A stretch of DNA of 40,809 nt, taken from the NCBI GenBank assembly GCA_964553045.1, contig CAZKJG010000024.1, positions 1 to 40,809 of the forward strand. Reading direction: 5' to 3'. This document shows positions 7,276-15,891 of this stretch, piece by piece. Under the pieces are notes generated by a model. That model had not been told where the DNA came from. It did not search any database and was given only the letters and a program-made list of their open reading frames with translations. Numbering within the stretch: the first letter of the stretch is position 1; each line of letters begins with the position of its first letter. A program made the translations under genes and the position numbers. Source of the stretch: JAWLEP01 sp964553045. GTDB lineage: Bacteria; Fermentibacterota; Fermentibacteria; Fermentibacterales; JCC-6.

Positions 7276-9132
7276 TTACTCCCCGATGACCGTGAGCTGG
7301 GCCGAATCCGCCTGCTCCCCACTCCGCACCAGAACGCTGTAGCGACCCGAGGGCAGGCCGGACACGTCTAGGTGGGGTGACCGCGGCGTGACCTGCTGCC
7401 GCAGCACTCGACGACCGGCCATATCGAAGAGGCTGACGGTGAACCTCCCATGGTGACGCCAGCCCACTGATACCGTCGACCGCACCGGGTTGGGAAACAC
7501 CATGACCGCTGGCAGCTGCGCCTCTCCGGCCCCTTCCTCCACCCCGGTGCCTACGTTTGCCCGGAGTATGTTGTTGTCCGGGTCCAGGGCCACCCACTGC
7601 GGCTCGAACCCCACGGTCCAGGCCTGGCTCTGGGCCTGCTGGTCGTTCCACATCACTACAGTCGTATCCTCAGTGGCCCCCTCGATCAGGAGTTCCACGG
7701 GCATCTCGAACACCGGCCCCACCGCCTGGACCTGCTCCACCGATACGGTGATGTCCCAGTCCGTGCCGGAGGGCTCCGCGCTCCAGGAGGTCACGTACTC
7801 CGGGTAGCCGTAGTCGTAGACCCACTGGTCGAAGAACCAGCCCAGCTCCTCCCCGGAGACGGACTCGAACACCGTTATCAGGTCTTCCGTGGTGGTGGAG
7901 CCGTAGGCGAAGTCGGACAGGTAGGTCTGCAGGCCTTCGAAGAAGTCCTCGTCGCCTATGAGGTAGCGCAGCATGTGCAGCACGCTGGCGCCCTTCTCGT
8001 AGGTGGTGGCGCACCAGTAGTCCTCGGCCGGGACGATGGGGTCGAGTTCGCCGCTGTCCAGGTAGAACTGCATTATCTCTACAATGTAGTTGGAGTAGGC
8101 CTCAGCCCCGTACTCCCACTCCTCCCACACCGCCTCGCTGTAGGTGGCGAAGCCCTCCGCCAGCCAGATCTCGGCCCACTCCTCCTCGGTGACCAGGTTG
8201 CCCCACCAGTGGTGGGATATCTCGTGGGCCACGATGGGCTCGCTGGCCAGCGTGTAGGGAATGGTGTTGTGCTCGCAGTAGCAGTAGCCCCAAAGGAAGG
8301 GAAAGCCCAGGTTCTCCCCCCAGGGGTAGGGGGCATAGGTCTCCTCGAAGCAGTCCAGCATCAGGTCGACCTTGCCGAACAGCATCTCCACGTACTGCGA
8401 GAGGTCGTCGTAGGTGTAGTACTTGATCCAGCTGTAGGTGCTGTCCTCGATCACGATGTAGTCCGACACGGCCATGGACCATACGTAGAGCGACATCTCC
8501 TGGGGCATGCTCCAGTGGTAGGTGTCCGTACCGCTTCCGGGCTCTACCTCCGTAAGCTCCCCGCAGGCAACGGCGTAGAGAGTGTCGGTGACTGTTATGT
8601 GCGCGTCGAAGGTAGCCTTGTCGTAGATGTCGTCCCAGCAGGGGAAGAGGAAGCGTCCCGAGGCCGGCTCCATTCCTATGGAAAAGTGCGAGATGTGATC
8701 CTCCAGCGTCTCGTACCAATGGAATCCGGCAACGCCGTTGTCAGTCGGGTGCCCGTGGTAGGAAAGCCAGACGGTGACGGTGTCGCCGGGGTCCAGGGGC
8801 GCTGACAGCGCCACGTCGACAAGCGTGTCCCCCTGGGCGTAGCCCAGTGCCCCGGAGGCGTCCCAGACCGAGTCAACCGTCATGGACACGAAGTCCAGCG
8901 ATATGGAGTCCAGTCCCGCCTCCTCGCTATGGAAGTGGACCCCCACAACCCCGTCGAACTCCTCGATTTCCTCCATCACCTCTATGGAGACGTCGTAGTG
9001 AAGCACGTCATAGGAATGCGGCCCCCGCGACCCCAACTCCGAGGAGCAGACACCTATCTTGCCGTCGTGCCTGGCCCCGGAGTTGGGCAGCGAAAGAACC
9101 GACATCAGAATTCCGGCGATTGCACTGATCAT
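7276..9132 (-). CDS. Secreted M1-family zinc metallopeptidase with T9SS-type sorting domain
   Basis: This 618-residue protein begins with a short signal peptide (MISAIAGILMSVLSL). An aminopeptidase N-like beta domain follows (about 40-240), then the catalytic domain. Zinc ligands are H303 and H307 of HEISHH and E326 in WLAEGFATYSE, with the usual 18-residue spacing. Y377 in TTYEKGAS fits the catalytic tyrosine. The exopeptidase loop reads YCYCEHNTI where bacterial homologs usually have a GGMEH-like sequence. Residues from about 540 (VFPNPVRSTVSVGW through GLPSGRYSVLV) resemble a type A sorting domain of the type IX secretion system, so the enzyme is probably exported to the cell surface. The start has GAGG 7 nt upstream. 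It lies 3 nt upstream of the hypothetical gene. Confidence 0.92.
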   Translation of the reverse strand: MISAIAGILMSVLSLPNSGARHDGKIGVCSSELGSRGPHSYDVLHYDVSIEVMEEIEEFDGVVGVHFHSEEAGLDSISLDFVSMTVDSVWDASGALGYAQGDTLVDVALSAPLDPGDTVTVWLSYHGHPTDNGVAGFHWYETLEDHISHFSIGMEPASGRFLFPCWDDIYDKATFDAHITVTDTLYAVACGELTEVEPGSGTDTYHWSMPQEMSLYVWSMAVSDYIVIEDSTYSWIKYYTYDDLSQYVEMLFGKVDLMLDCFEETYAPYPWGENLGFPFLWGYCYCEHNTIPYTLASEPIVAHEISHHWWGNLVTEEEWAEIWLAEGFATYSEAVWEEWEYGAEAYSNYIVEIMQFYLDSGELDPIVPAEDYWCATTYEKGASVLHMLRYLIGDEDFFEGLQTYLSDFAYGSTTTEDLITVFESVSGEELGWFFDQWVYDYGYPEYVTSWSAEPSGTDWDITVSVEQVQAVGPVFEMPVELLIEGATEDTTVVMWNDQQAQSQAWTVGFEPQWVALDPDNNILRANVGTGVEEGAGEAQLPAVMVFPNPVRSTVSVGWRHHGRFTVSLFDMAGRRVLRQQVTPRSPHLDVSGLPSGRYSVLVRSGEQADSAQLTVIGE

Positions 9133-9375
9133 TGGCTTTCCTCTCTCAAGCCCCCCAAACAGCCCACCTGCACTCCTGCCAGTATAGCCCTCGCCTCCGA
9201 CGCCGAAAACCGCTGGGGCCGATGCTTGGTCCCTTCTCTGCAGAAGCCCACCAAGTGGCGACTGGTGAATCCTTCGGGGGCTGCGTGCCGGTTACCCCGA
9301 TTCGATAAGCCCCTATCTTCGACTCTTTTGAGAGTGAGCGTGGCGCGAGGATCCGGCATGCAGATGGAGGTATCG
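9133..9375. other. Divergent intergenic region between M1 peptidase and BON gene
   Basis: This is about 240 bp without a supported gene. It must carry both divergent promoters. I see no clear boxes, inverted repeats or RNA gene. A GGAGG at 9366-9370 is the ribosome site of the BON gene. Confidence 0.5.
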
Positions 9376-10040
9376 ATGGCTCGGACAGATGAACAGATCA
9401 AGAAGAGCGTGGTGGACGAGATCTACTGGGACAGCAGGATAGACGCCTCGCAGACGAAGGTCACCGTGGACAACGGTACGGTAACCCTCTCCGGAGACGT
9501 ACCCACCTACGGCGACCGCTCCAGTGCCCGGCTGGCGGCCTCCCGCATAGCGGGGGTGGAGGACGTGGTGGACAGGATGAACGTGAGCTACGTCTCCCCT
9601 CCCGAGCTTCCCACCGACCGGGAGATAGCAGTGAGGGCCGAGAACATACTGGCCTGGGAGCCCTCGGTGGACGAGACCAGCCTGGACGTTTCGGTCACCG
9701 GTGGAGTCCTCACGCTGGAGGGTACTGTGGACGCCCACTGGAAGGTGCCTTCGCTCAGAACAAGGTCTCCGGCCTGCGGGGCATCACCCGCATAGAGAAC
9801 AAGCTGGCGGTCGTACCGGCGAAGACGGTGGCCGACGAGGTCCTGGCCGAAGACGTGGTCAACGCCCTCGACAGGGACATGATGGTCAACCCCGACGACA
9901 TTACGGTGGAGGTGAACGACGGGTACGTCACCCTTACCGGTACCGTGCCCACCTGGGCCTGCAGGCAGGCGGCCGAGGGGAACGCTTCCCTCACCGCGGG
10001 CACCGTCGGCGTCATCAACAGCATCAGAATCAGCCTCTGA
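9376..10040 (+). CDS. Three-BON-domain protein, interrupted by a single-base frameshift
   Basis: The ATG at 9376 sits 5 nt after GGAGG. The first frame encodes one complete BON domain (about residues 3-72, KVTVDNGTVTLSGDVPTYG) and the start of a second (LDVSVTGGVLTLEGTVDAHW). At 9741 the sequence TGGAAGG breaks the frame. One more G gives TGG GAA GGT, and the next frame then continues as GAFAQNKVSGLRGITRIENK, a third BON domain (ITVEVNDGYVTLTGTVPTW) and a TGA at 10038-10040. The repaired product is about 220 residues. BON domains bind phospholipid membranes or other surfaces. No signal peptide is seen, which is unusual for periplasmic BON proteins. The conserved second frame argues for a recent mutation or a read error rather than old decay. 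Confidence 0.85.
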
Positions 10041-10137
10041 CCGCGGGGGGCAGAAAGCTGCTCAATGCCCCGAGTTCGAGGCTTCGTACAGTCCCAGCCG
10101 AAGAAATAGCCGCCGGAACAACAGCCGGCCGCTGCCC

Positions 10138-10156
10138 GGACCGGCCATGCCGGTTC
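10138..10156. terminator. Hairpin between BON gene and pncB
   Basis: GGACCGGC, loop CAT and GCCGGTTC form an 8-bp stem with one G-U pair, between two convergent genes. It has no T-run, so it is at most a weak or factor-dependent terminator. Confidence 0.3.
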
Positions 10157-10189
10157 ATGACCCCTGCGCCGGGGCGGCGGCCGGCCCTT

Positions 10190-11671
10190 CTAGTCCATGC
10201 CCCGGGCCTCGGCTATCATGCTCCGCTTCAGCTGCGCAAGGCCCGGGGACAGCAGCGCCCGGTAGATCTCGGGGTTGCGCAGACGCTTCAGCTCGTCGCA
10301 GAGGCCGTCGATCTGCTCCCCTGCTCTGCCCCTTACTTCGCTCAGGGACTCTATGTCACGAAGACGCCTGCCCCTCTCCATCATTTTAACCAACAGCGGC
10401 TTCCGGGAAGCCACACCCTCCAGGGGGTACGGCCTGGTCATGCTCTCCCTGTCCAGGCCCGGGACACGGCCCTCCCCGGGCAGCTCCTCCCCCTCCAGGG
10501 CCATGATGTCGCCCAGGGGGCGGCCCGCCGCGTCCAGACACCTCCACAGCACCTTGGGGGCTGGATCCGTGGTCTTGGCCACGTTGGAGGTCACCTTCAG
10601 GCGGGGCTGCCACCGGCCGTCCTCCCGCACGGCCACCAGCTTGTAGACGCCGGAAAGGGCCGGATGGTCGCGGCAGGTTATCAGGTGGGTACCCACCCCC
10701 CAGGCGTTGATCTTCGCCCCCTGGCGCTTCAGGTCCGCCACCAGGTCCTCCTCCAGCTCGTTGGACGCCACTATCAGGGGATCCTCGAAGCCCGCCTCCG
10801 CCGCCATCCGGTATGCTTCCTTGGACAGCCTGGCCAGATCGCCGGAGTCCAGTCTGACGGCGAACCGCTGCCCCCTGCCCGCCTCCCGCATCTCCGTGAA
10901 CACTCGAACGGCGTTGGGTACCCCGCTCTCCAGGGTGTCGTAGGTGTCCACCAGCAGTATCGGGTCCTCGGGATAGGCCTCCACGTAGGCCCGGAAGCTC
11001 TCCAGCTCGGAGTCGAAGCTCATCACCCAGCTGTGGGCCATGGTCCCGGAGACGGGAACTCCGTAGTGCTTTCCCGCCAGCACGTTGGAGCTGCCGGCAC
11101 ATCCTCCGATGTAGGCGGCACGCGCTCCGGACAGGCCTCCGTCCGGCCCCTGGGCCCGCCGCAGGCCGAACTCTATCACCGGGTCTCCCTCGGCCGCCTG
11201 GCAGATCCTGGCCGCCTTGGTGGCCACCAGGGTGGGGTAGTTGAGCATGTTCAGCAGCAGCGTCTCCACCAGCTGCACGTCCAGCAGCGGGCCCCTCATT
11301 TGCACCACGGGCTCGTAGGGAAAGACCACCGTGCCCTCCGGGGGCGCGAGCACGTCGACCCGGGGCCTCCAGTCCCGCAGGTAGTCCAGGAAGCCGTCTT
11401 CGAACTGCCCCTGCCCGGCCAGGTACTCCAGGTCGCCGTCGCTGAAGCGCAGCCTCTGGAGCGCGGCCAGGAAGGGGCCGAGTCCGGCGAAGACGGCGTA
11501 CCCGGTGTGCGGAGGCAGGCTGCGGAAGAAGTACTCGAAGCAGGCCGGCCGCTCGTGCATCTCACGGGCGTGGTAGCCGCCGATCATGGTCAGCTCGTAG
11601 AGGTCGGTGAGCAGGGCCAGTCCCCTGCGGTCCACCCAATCCCGCTCCGGGCCGCCGTATCCCTCGTCCAT
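10190..11671 (-). CDS. pncB: Nicotinate phosphoribosyltransferase
   Basis: This 493-residue cytoplasmic enzyme joins nicotinate to PRPP to give nicotinate mononucleotide for NAD salvage. Family marks are LLTDLYELTMIGGY at the N-terminus, CFEYFFRSLPP, EFGLRRAQGPDGG, GTMAHSWVMSF (the region of the phosphorylated histidine) and RLDSGDLARLSKEAY. I set the start at the ATG at 11671, which shares one base with the stop of pncA (TGATG) and has GGAGG 7 nt upstream; the longer open frame is not part of the family. Length is normal. It lies directly downstream of the nicotinamidase gene, so the pair makes a two-step nicotinamide salvage operon. Confidence 0.95.
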   Translation of the reverse strand: MDEGYGGPERDWVDRRGLALLTDLYELTMIGGYHAREMHERPACFEYFFRSLPPHTGYAVFAGLGPFLAALQRLRFSDGDLEYLAGQGQFEDGFLDYLRDWRPRVDVLAPPEGTVVFPYEPVVQMRGPLLDVQLVETLLLNMLNYPTLVATKAARICQAAEGDPVIEFGLRRAQGPDGGLSGARAAYIGGCAGSSNVLAGKHYGVPVSGTMAHSWVMSFDSELESFRAYVEAYPEDPILLVDTYDTLESGVPNAVRVFTEMREAGRGQRFAVRLDSGDLARLSKEAYRMAAEAGFEDPLIVASNELEEDLVADLKRQGAKINAWGVGTHLITCRDHPALSGVYKLVAVREDGRWQPRLKVTSNVAKTTDPAPKVLWRCLDAAGRPLGDIMALEGEELPGEGRVPGLDRESMTRPYPLEGVASRKPLLVKMMERGRRLRDIESLSEVRGRAGEQIDGLCDELKRLRNPEIYRALLSPGLAQLKRSMIAEARGMD

Positions 11672-12270
11672 CAGCCATCCTCCGCTGCAGCGGACCCGAT
11701 CTCGGAGGAATCGACGAAGACCGCCCCCTGCTCCTTCAGCTCGGACACGGCCTTCTCCACGTTGCCCTCGGGGACGTCGATGCCGGCCACGGCATCGGAT
11801 ACCACCACCACATCGAAGCCGTTCTTCAGCGCGTCCTGCGCCGTCCACTTCACGCAGTAGTCGGTGGCCAGGCCGGTGACGAACACCCTTTCCACGCCCT
11901 TCCCGCGCAGCTTCCCGGCAAGCCCCGTGTCCTGGAAGCAGCTGTAGGCCTCCCTCTCGGGGTCGGTGGCCTTGCTCACCACCAGGGCCCGCTCCGGCTT
12001 CTCCAGGCCCTCGTGGAACTCGGCCCCGTGCGTGCCCCGCACGCAGTGCTCGGGCCACGACTTGTCCACGAACTCCGGGTCCCGGCTGAAGCTCACGTGG
12101 TCCTCCGGGTGCCAGTCCCGGCTGAACACCACCTGCTCGAAGAGGGGTATCAGCCGGTTGATCACCGGTATCACCCGGTCACCGCCCTGTACCCCCAGCG
12201 CCCCTCCGGGCAGGAAGTCGTACTGCACGTCGGTCACTATCAGGGCGTCTGTATCGCTGTTCACCTTCAT
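11671..12270 (-). CDS. pncA: Nicotinamidase
   Basis: This 199-residue isochorismatase-fold enzyme hydrolyses nicotinamide to nicotinate and ammonia. The catalytic triad is D14 (IVTDVQYDF), K100 (VVSKATD) and C139 (ATDYCVKWTA). The metal-binding residues D52, H54 and H58 are in RDWHPEDHVSF. The start is the ATG at 12270, 6 nt after GGAGG; an upstream in-frame ATG adds residues with no family similarity. It feeds PncB, encoded immediately downstream with a 1-nt overlap. Confidence 0.95.
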   Translation of the reverse strand: MKVNSDTDALIVTDVQYDFLPGGALGVQGGDRVIPVINRLIPLFEQVVFSRDWHPEDHVSFSRDPEFVDKSWPEHCVRGTHGAEFHEGLEKPERALVVSKATDPEREAYSCFQDTGLAGKLRGKGVERVFVTGLATDYCVKWTAQDALKNGFDVVVVSDAVAGIDVPEGNVEKAVSELKEQGAVFVDSSEIGSAAAEDG

Positions 12271-12384
12271 GGCATACCTCCGTATCGCATCCGGGCGGTA
12301 ACCCGACATGTTGTTCGAATAAGTGCTTCTGTACTACATCGCATAATCCATGGGGCCGGGTACCGCAATCTTCACCGGTCCTTG

Positions 12385-12414
12385 TTGACAGCCGCCTCAA
12401 CCGCTGAATATTGT
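12385..12414 (+). promoter_or_regulatory. Candidate sigma-70 promoter for the CPBP-protease operon
   Basis: TTGACA (12385-12390), an 18-nt spacer and TATTGT (12409-12414) lie in an AT-richer stretch about 130 nt before the GTG start at 12544. The -35 box is a perfect consensus match. Confidence 0.5.
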
Positions 12415-12543
12415 AGATTTCAAGCTGAATTAACGGCTGTTTTTGAATGCAACAGCGATCCTGTTCCCACAACCGGCCGGAAAGCGATAGCCATCTCACA
12501 CGGGTCTTCCACGGCTGAGCGCGACGGCGGAGCGGCAGGCCTG

Positions 12544-13422
12544 GTGCGCAGCAGGCCGCTGCTCTCGTTCTTCATCCTGGCATACGGCATCTCGTGGCTG
12601 CTGTGGCTGCCCACCGTAGTACTCGACATCCCCACCATCGTGGAACCCGACTACGTTCCCTCCCTCTGGATACTGCCGGGAATCGTCCTGGGTACCACGG
12701 GCGCGGCATTCCTGACGACGTGGATTACCCAGGGGGGCAGGGGGATCCAAAGGCTCCTCAAGAGGTACGCCATCTGGAGGGTTGGGCTGCACTGGTTCCT
12801 GTTCGCAGTGGGGGGCCTTCCCGTGCTGAAGGTGCTTGTGGGTGCTCTGCTTTCCGGCGGAGACCCGGCCCTCCGGGCATTCCTGCCGGGTTCCCTGGCT
12901 CTCTATCCGGCAGCCTACCTGTCGCACTTCTTCTTCGGACCGTTGTGGGAGGAGGCGGCATGGCGCGGATTCGCCCTGCCCAGGCTGCAGTACCGCCACG
13001 GGCCCCTGCTGGGCACGCTGATCCTCGGAGCTCTGTGGGCCTTCTGGCATCTGCCCGTCTACCTGCCCTCCGGCATTCGACAGGCGGGTCTGGCTGCTGG
13101 ACTGACCGGCTTCGGGCAGTTCGCAGTGGTGGCCATCGCCATGACATTCATCTTCACCTGGCTGTTCAACCACACCAGGGGCAGCCTTCTGCTGACGATA
13201 CTGCTGCATGCGTCAATCGATGGCACGGCCACCTACATCCATACGCTGGCGGCGGAGGGCATCCTGCCGGCGTCCGCGGCGGCCGCCATCGAGCAGGGCC
13301 TGATCATCGGAGTGGTCGCACTGGCCATCGTGCTGGTCGCGTCCACCCGGGGCCGGCTTGGCTACCGGCACTACAGGGCCGAAGCGGAAACAGCGGATCT
13401 CAATCCCGCCGGAAGGGGCTGA
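12544..13422 (+). CDS. CPBP-family intramembrane metalloprotease (CAAX protease / Abi)
   Basis: This membrane protein of about 292 residues has seven or eight hydrophobic segments. The CPBP motifs are present: E136, E137 and R141 in WEEAAWRGFALPRL, H169 in AFWHLP, and H222 and D226 in LLHASID. Related proteins cleave within membranes, as in type II CAAX processing or bacteriocin self-immunity. In motif 2 the usual Phe four residues before the His is Trp. I use the GTG at 12544 because it directly precedes the first membrane segment and no canonical start lies in the 120 nt before it. Its ribosome site is weak. It is followed 3 nt later by the outer-membrane protein gene. The target is unknown. 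Confidence 0.85.
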   Translation: MRSRPLLSFFILAYGISWLLWLPTVVLDIPTIVEPDYVPSLWILPGIVLGTTGAAFLTTWITQGGRGIQRLLKRYAIWRVGLHWFLFAVGGLPVLKVLVGALLSGGDPALRAFLPGSLALYPAAYLSHFFFGPLWEEAAWRGFALPRLQYRHGPLLGTLILGALWAFWHLPVYLPSGIRQAGLAAGLTGFGQFAVVAIAMTFIFTWLFNHTRGSLLLTILLHASIDGTATYIHTLAAEGILPASAAAAIEQGLIIGVVALAIVLVASTRGRLGYRHYRAEAETADLNPAGRG

Positions 13423-13425
13423 TCC

Positions 13426-14271
13426 ATGGAGCGTCACCAATCGCAGCCTCCGGAACCTGGCGCTTCTCGCGGGGGGCGCAGCGACTCGCCTTGCCGGGCG
13501 CATTCCACGACCAAAGCCTGCCTGCTGACTCTGATGCTGTCAGCGGCATCGGCCCTGACGGCTACGGCGGAAGCCAGGATACTAAACACGCTGCACGGCC
13601 TTTCGAAGCCGGACAGCGGGCTGTCGCTGGATGTGCAGGCCTCTGTCTCCCACACTGCCGGCAACTCCGACCACCTCAGCCTGACGGCCGGGGGGGCGGC
13701 GCAGTACCTCACCGGCAGAAACAGGCTGCGCTTCCTGACAGAAGAGACCTACAGGGAGATAGAGGGCCGGAAGGCCGCTGAGGACTTCATGGTGCACCTC
13801 CGTCACAACTACCGGATTACCGAGGTCCTCCATACCCTTCTATTCGCACAGAACCAGTACAACCCCTTCCGCAGACTGAGAAGAAGAACCCTGCTGGGCG
13901 GGGGCACCCGTGCGGATGTGCTCACGGAACCAGGCTTAACTGGTGCGCTGGGAGCCTCGGCGATGCTGGAGTCCGAGGAGCTCACCGACAGCCCCGGGGA
14001 TGGGGACAGCACCTGCGTGCGCGGCTCGTTCTTCCTCAGTCTGGTGTGGAGGTCTGATGCGGGAGCGACGGTCGGTCTCAGCGGTTTCTACCAGCCCAAG
14101 CTGTCCGACCCGGCGAATCGTCTCATGACGGCTTCTCTGGGTCTTGAGGCTCCGCTTGTTGAGAATATCGCCCTGCAGGCCACTGCTGAGCTGGACTACG
14201 ACAGCCGCCCCGCACCCGAAGTGGAGACCACCGACACCGCACTCTCATCCGGGTTGAAGCTGTCGCTGTAG
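13426..14271 (+). CDS. DUF481-like outer-membrane beta-barrel protein
   Basis: This 281-residue protein has a long polar N-terminus, then a signal peptide (KACLLTLMLSAASALTATAEA, cleavage likely after AEA). The mature part is a row of amphipathic beta strands with alternating hydrophobic residues (LSLDVQASVSHTAGNSDH, RLRFLTEETYREIEG, ATVGLSGFYQPKL) and ends in hydrophobic strand LKLSL. This resembles the DUF481/YdiY-like 'salt-induced outer membrane protein' family, but I am not certain of the family. The ATG at 13426 has AAGGGG upstream and lies 3 nt after the CPBP gene stop. A shorter start near the signal-peptide core is also possible. Confidence 0.7.
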   Translation: MERHQSQPPEPGASRGGRSDSPCRAHSTTKACLLTLMLSAASALTATAEARILNTLHGLSKPDSGLSLDVQASVSHTAGNSDHLSLTAGGAAQYLTGRNRLRFLTEETYREIEGRKAAEDFMVHLRHNYRITEVLHTLLFAQNQYNPFRRLRRRTLLGGGTRADVLTEPGLTGALGASAMLESEELTDSPGDGDSTCVRGSFFLSLVWRSDAGATVGLSGFYQPKLSDPANRLMTASLGLEAPLVENIALQATAELDYDSRPAPEVETTDTALSSGLKLSL

Positions 14272-14308
14272 GATCACCGCAATGGACCTCCGGCTCCGGT
14301 CGCGCCCT

Positions 14309-15802
14309 CTAGCGGCCCATTGGCGTGACGTGCACCTCCCAGCCCATGGCGGCCGACAGCGAAAGATCATGCGGCGACTCCGCGCAGACCACGGCCGGGA
14401 ACTGAATGGCCGTCTCCATGGCCACCTCCTCGCCGGGGTCGGGTGAGAGGGGCACGTCGACGTCCTTCTGGATAACCATTCGGTAGGGGTCGAGATTGCC
14501 GAAGAAGTAATCCTTGAAGACCTCCATCTCCTGAGAATCCACCGAAGGGCTCCAGTCCGCCGTCTCCGCGACGGTTACGTCCGCCGGCACCCAGCCGTAG
14601 CCGGGCACCATGAACTCCGCCCAGAAGTGGGCGCCCTGTATGCCCGGCACCAGCTGCCTGCCGCCGCAGGCCCTGGCCGGAATCCCCAGCGACCGGCACA
14701 GGGCGCTGAAGTACATGCTCTGGGTGCCGCAGTCCCCGTAGCCGTGCTCGTGACAGAAGACCGACTCGGGAATGTCCAGCGCCTGCAGCGTCATGTGGGG
14801 CATGTTGCTGTAGGGGATGCTCTGCACCACGTACTCGTATATCAGCTCCGCCCGCAGGTAGGGGTTCTCCTCGTCGCCGACGATCTCCTCCGCGAGCCGA
14901 CGCATCTCCGGCGTGTATACGATGTTGGTCCCCTGGGAGGTGTAGCGGCGGTAGTCGGGGGCTGCCGTGTCGTACTCCCCCACCAGCTCCGGGTCCACCC
15001 GGCACCTGCGCTCGTAGTGGGTGTGCACCGTCTTCACCGAGACCTCCAGGTCACCCTCCAGGGAATCAAGCGGCACCTCCATGTAGACGGTCCCCAGGTC
15101 CTCATGCGTTGTGGCCGGATAAGGCACGTACCGCTCGGGAGACACCGATATGACCCGGGGGTCGGTCTGGGCCGTGCTCTGCACCGGGACGGGGATCCAA
15201 ACCCGCAGCGTACCCTCCTGCGGGAGCTTCTCCGCCGGCAGTGTCAGACTGCCCTCCACCAGGAAGGTGGCCGGTCCGATCAGAGGCTGCCGGGGCCGAG
15301 CGGGGTATCCACTTCCTTCCGGCCTGCGGATGATGTCCGCCAGTCCTTCCACGAAGGGGGCTCCGGTGCCGTTGCGGCGGGCGTACTCGTGCATCAGGTC
15401 GAGGTTCCGGTACAGGAGGTTCTGCACGCACTCACCGAAGTAGCGGTACTCGCCCTGGAAGTAGAGACGGTCCATCTGCCCGGAATCGAAGTACCGGTCC
15501 CTCTCCCTCGAAGACAGCCAGGGACAGCTCTCCCCCAGAAGCGAGTCGGCCTCCCCCCGGGTGAAGGGATACTCCAGGGCTATCCTCTGCATCCTGTAGG
15601 CCGCGGTCCTGCAGCTGTCGGCCATGGCCCGGTCACCCTCTTCGGAGAAGGCCTCGTAGGCCCTGCGGTATAGCGTGTCGGCGGACAGGTACATGGTGTC
15701 GGCCTCCGCCGCCCGGGCCATCCCGTGGAGCGAATCGGCCGGCAGCATCTCCACGGATGCGGGGGCAGAGGCAACAGCGGCGGCAAGCAGGATGGCGGTC
15801 AT
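14309..15802 (-). CDS. Secreted transglutaminase-like (cysteine protease fold) protein
   Basis: This 497-residue protein has a signal peptide (MTAILLAAAVASAPA), a helical N-terminal region (about 20-160), a beta-rich domain (about 165-270, VWIPVPVQSTAQTDPRV) and a transglutaminase core. The catalytic triad is C358 (YGDCGTQSMYF), H392 (GAHFWAEF) and D408 (VPADVTVAE), all intact. Such exported proteins act as peptidases or amidases, or crosslink proteins. The start is the ATG at 15802, 5 nt after GGGAGG; the longer open frame upstream has no signal sequence. It is convergent with the DUF481-like gene (37 nt between them). Substrate unknown. Confidence 0.88.
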   Translation of the reverse strand: MTAILLAAAVASAPASVEMLPADSLHGMARAAEADTMYLSADTLYRRAYEAFSEEGDRAMADSCRTAAYRMQRIALEYPFTRGEADSLLGESCPWLSSRERDRYFDSGQMDRLYFQGEYRYFGECVQNLLYRNLDLMHEYARRNGTGAPFVEGLADIIRRPEGSGYPARPRQPLIGPATFLVEGSLTLPAEKLPQEGTLRVWIPVPVQSTAQTDPRVISVSPERYVPYPATTHEDLGTVYMEVPLDSLEGDLEVSVKTVHTHYERRCRVDPELVGEYDTAAPDYRRYTSQGTNIVYTPEMRRLAEEIVGDEENPYLRAELIYEYVVQSIPYSNMPHMTLQALDIPESVFCHEHGYGDCGTQSMYFSALCRSLGIPARACGGRQLVPGIQGAHFWAEFMVPGYGWVPADVTVAETADWSPSVDSQEMEVFKDYFFGNLDPYRMVIQKDVDVPLSPDPGEEVAMETAIQFPAVVCAESPHDLSLSAAMGWEVHVTPMGR

Positions 15803-15891
15803 GGGTACCTCCCGGATATGGTGGTCTCTGGTGATGGCGCTCAGCGGGGATGCTCGTCCTCCCCCTTGCAAATCGCTTGAGGACGAACCGC

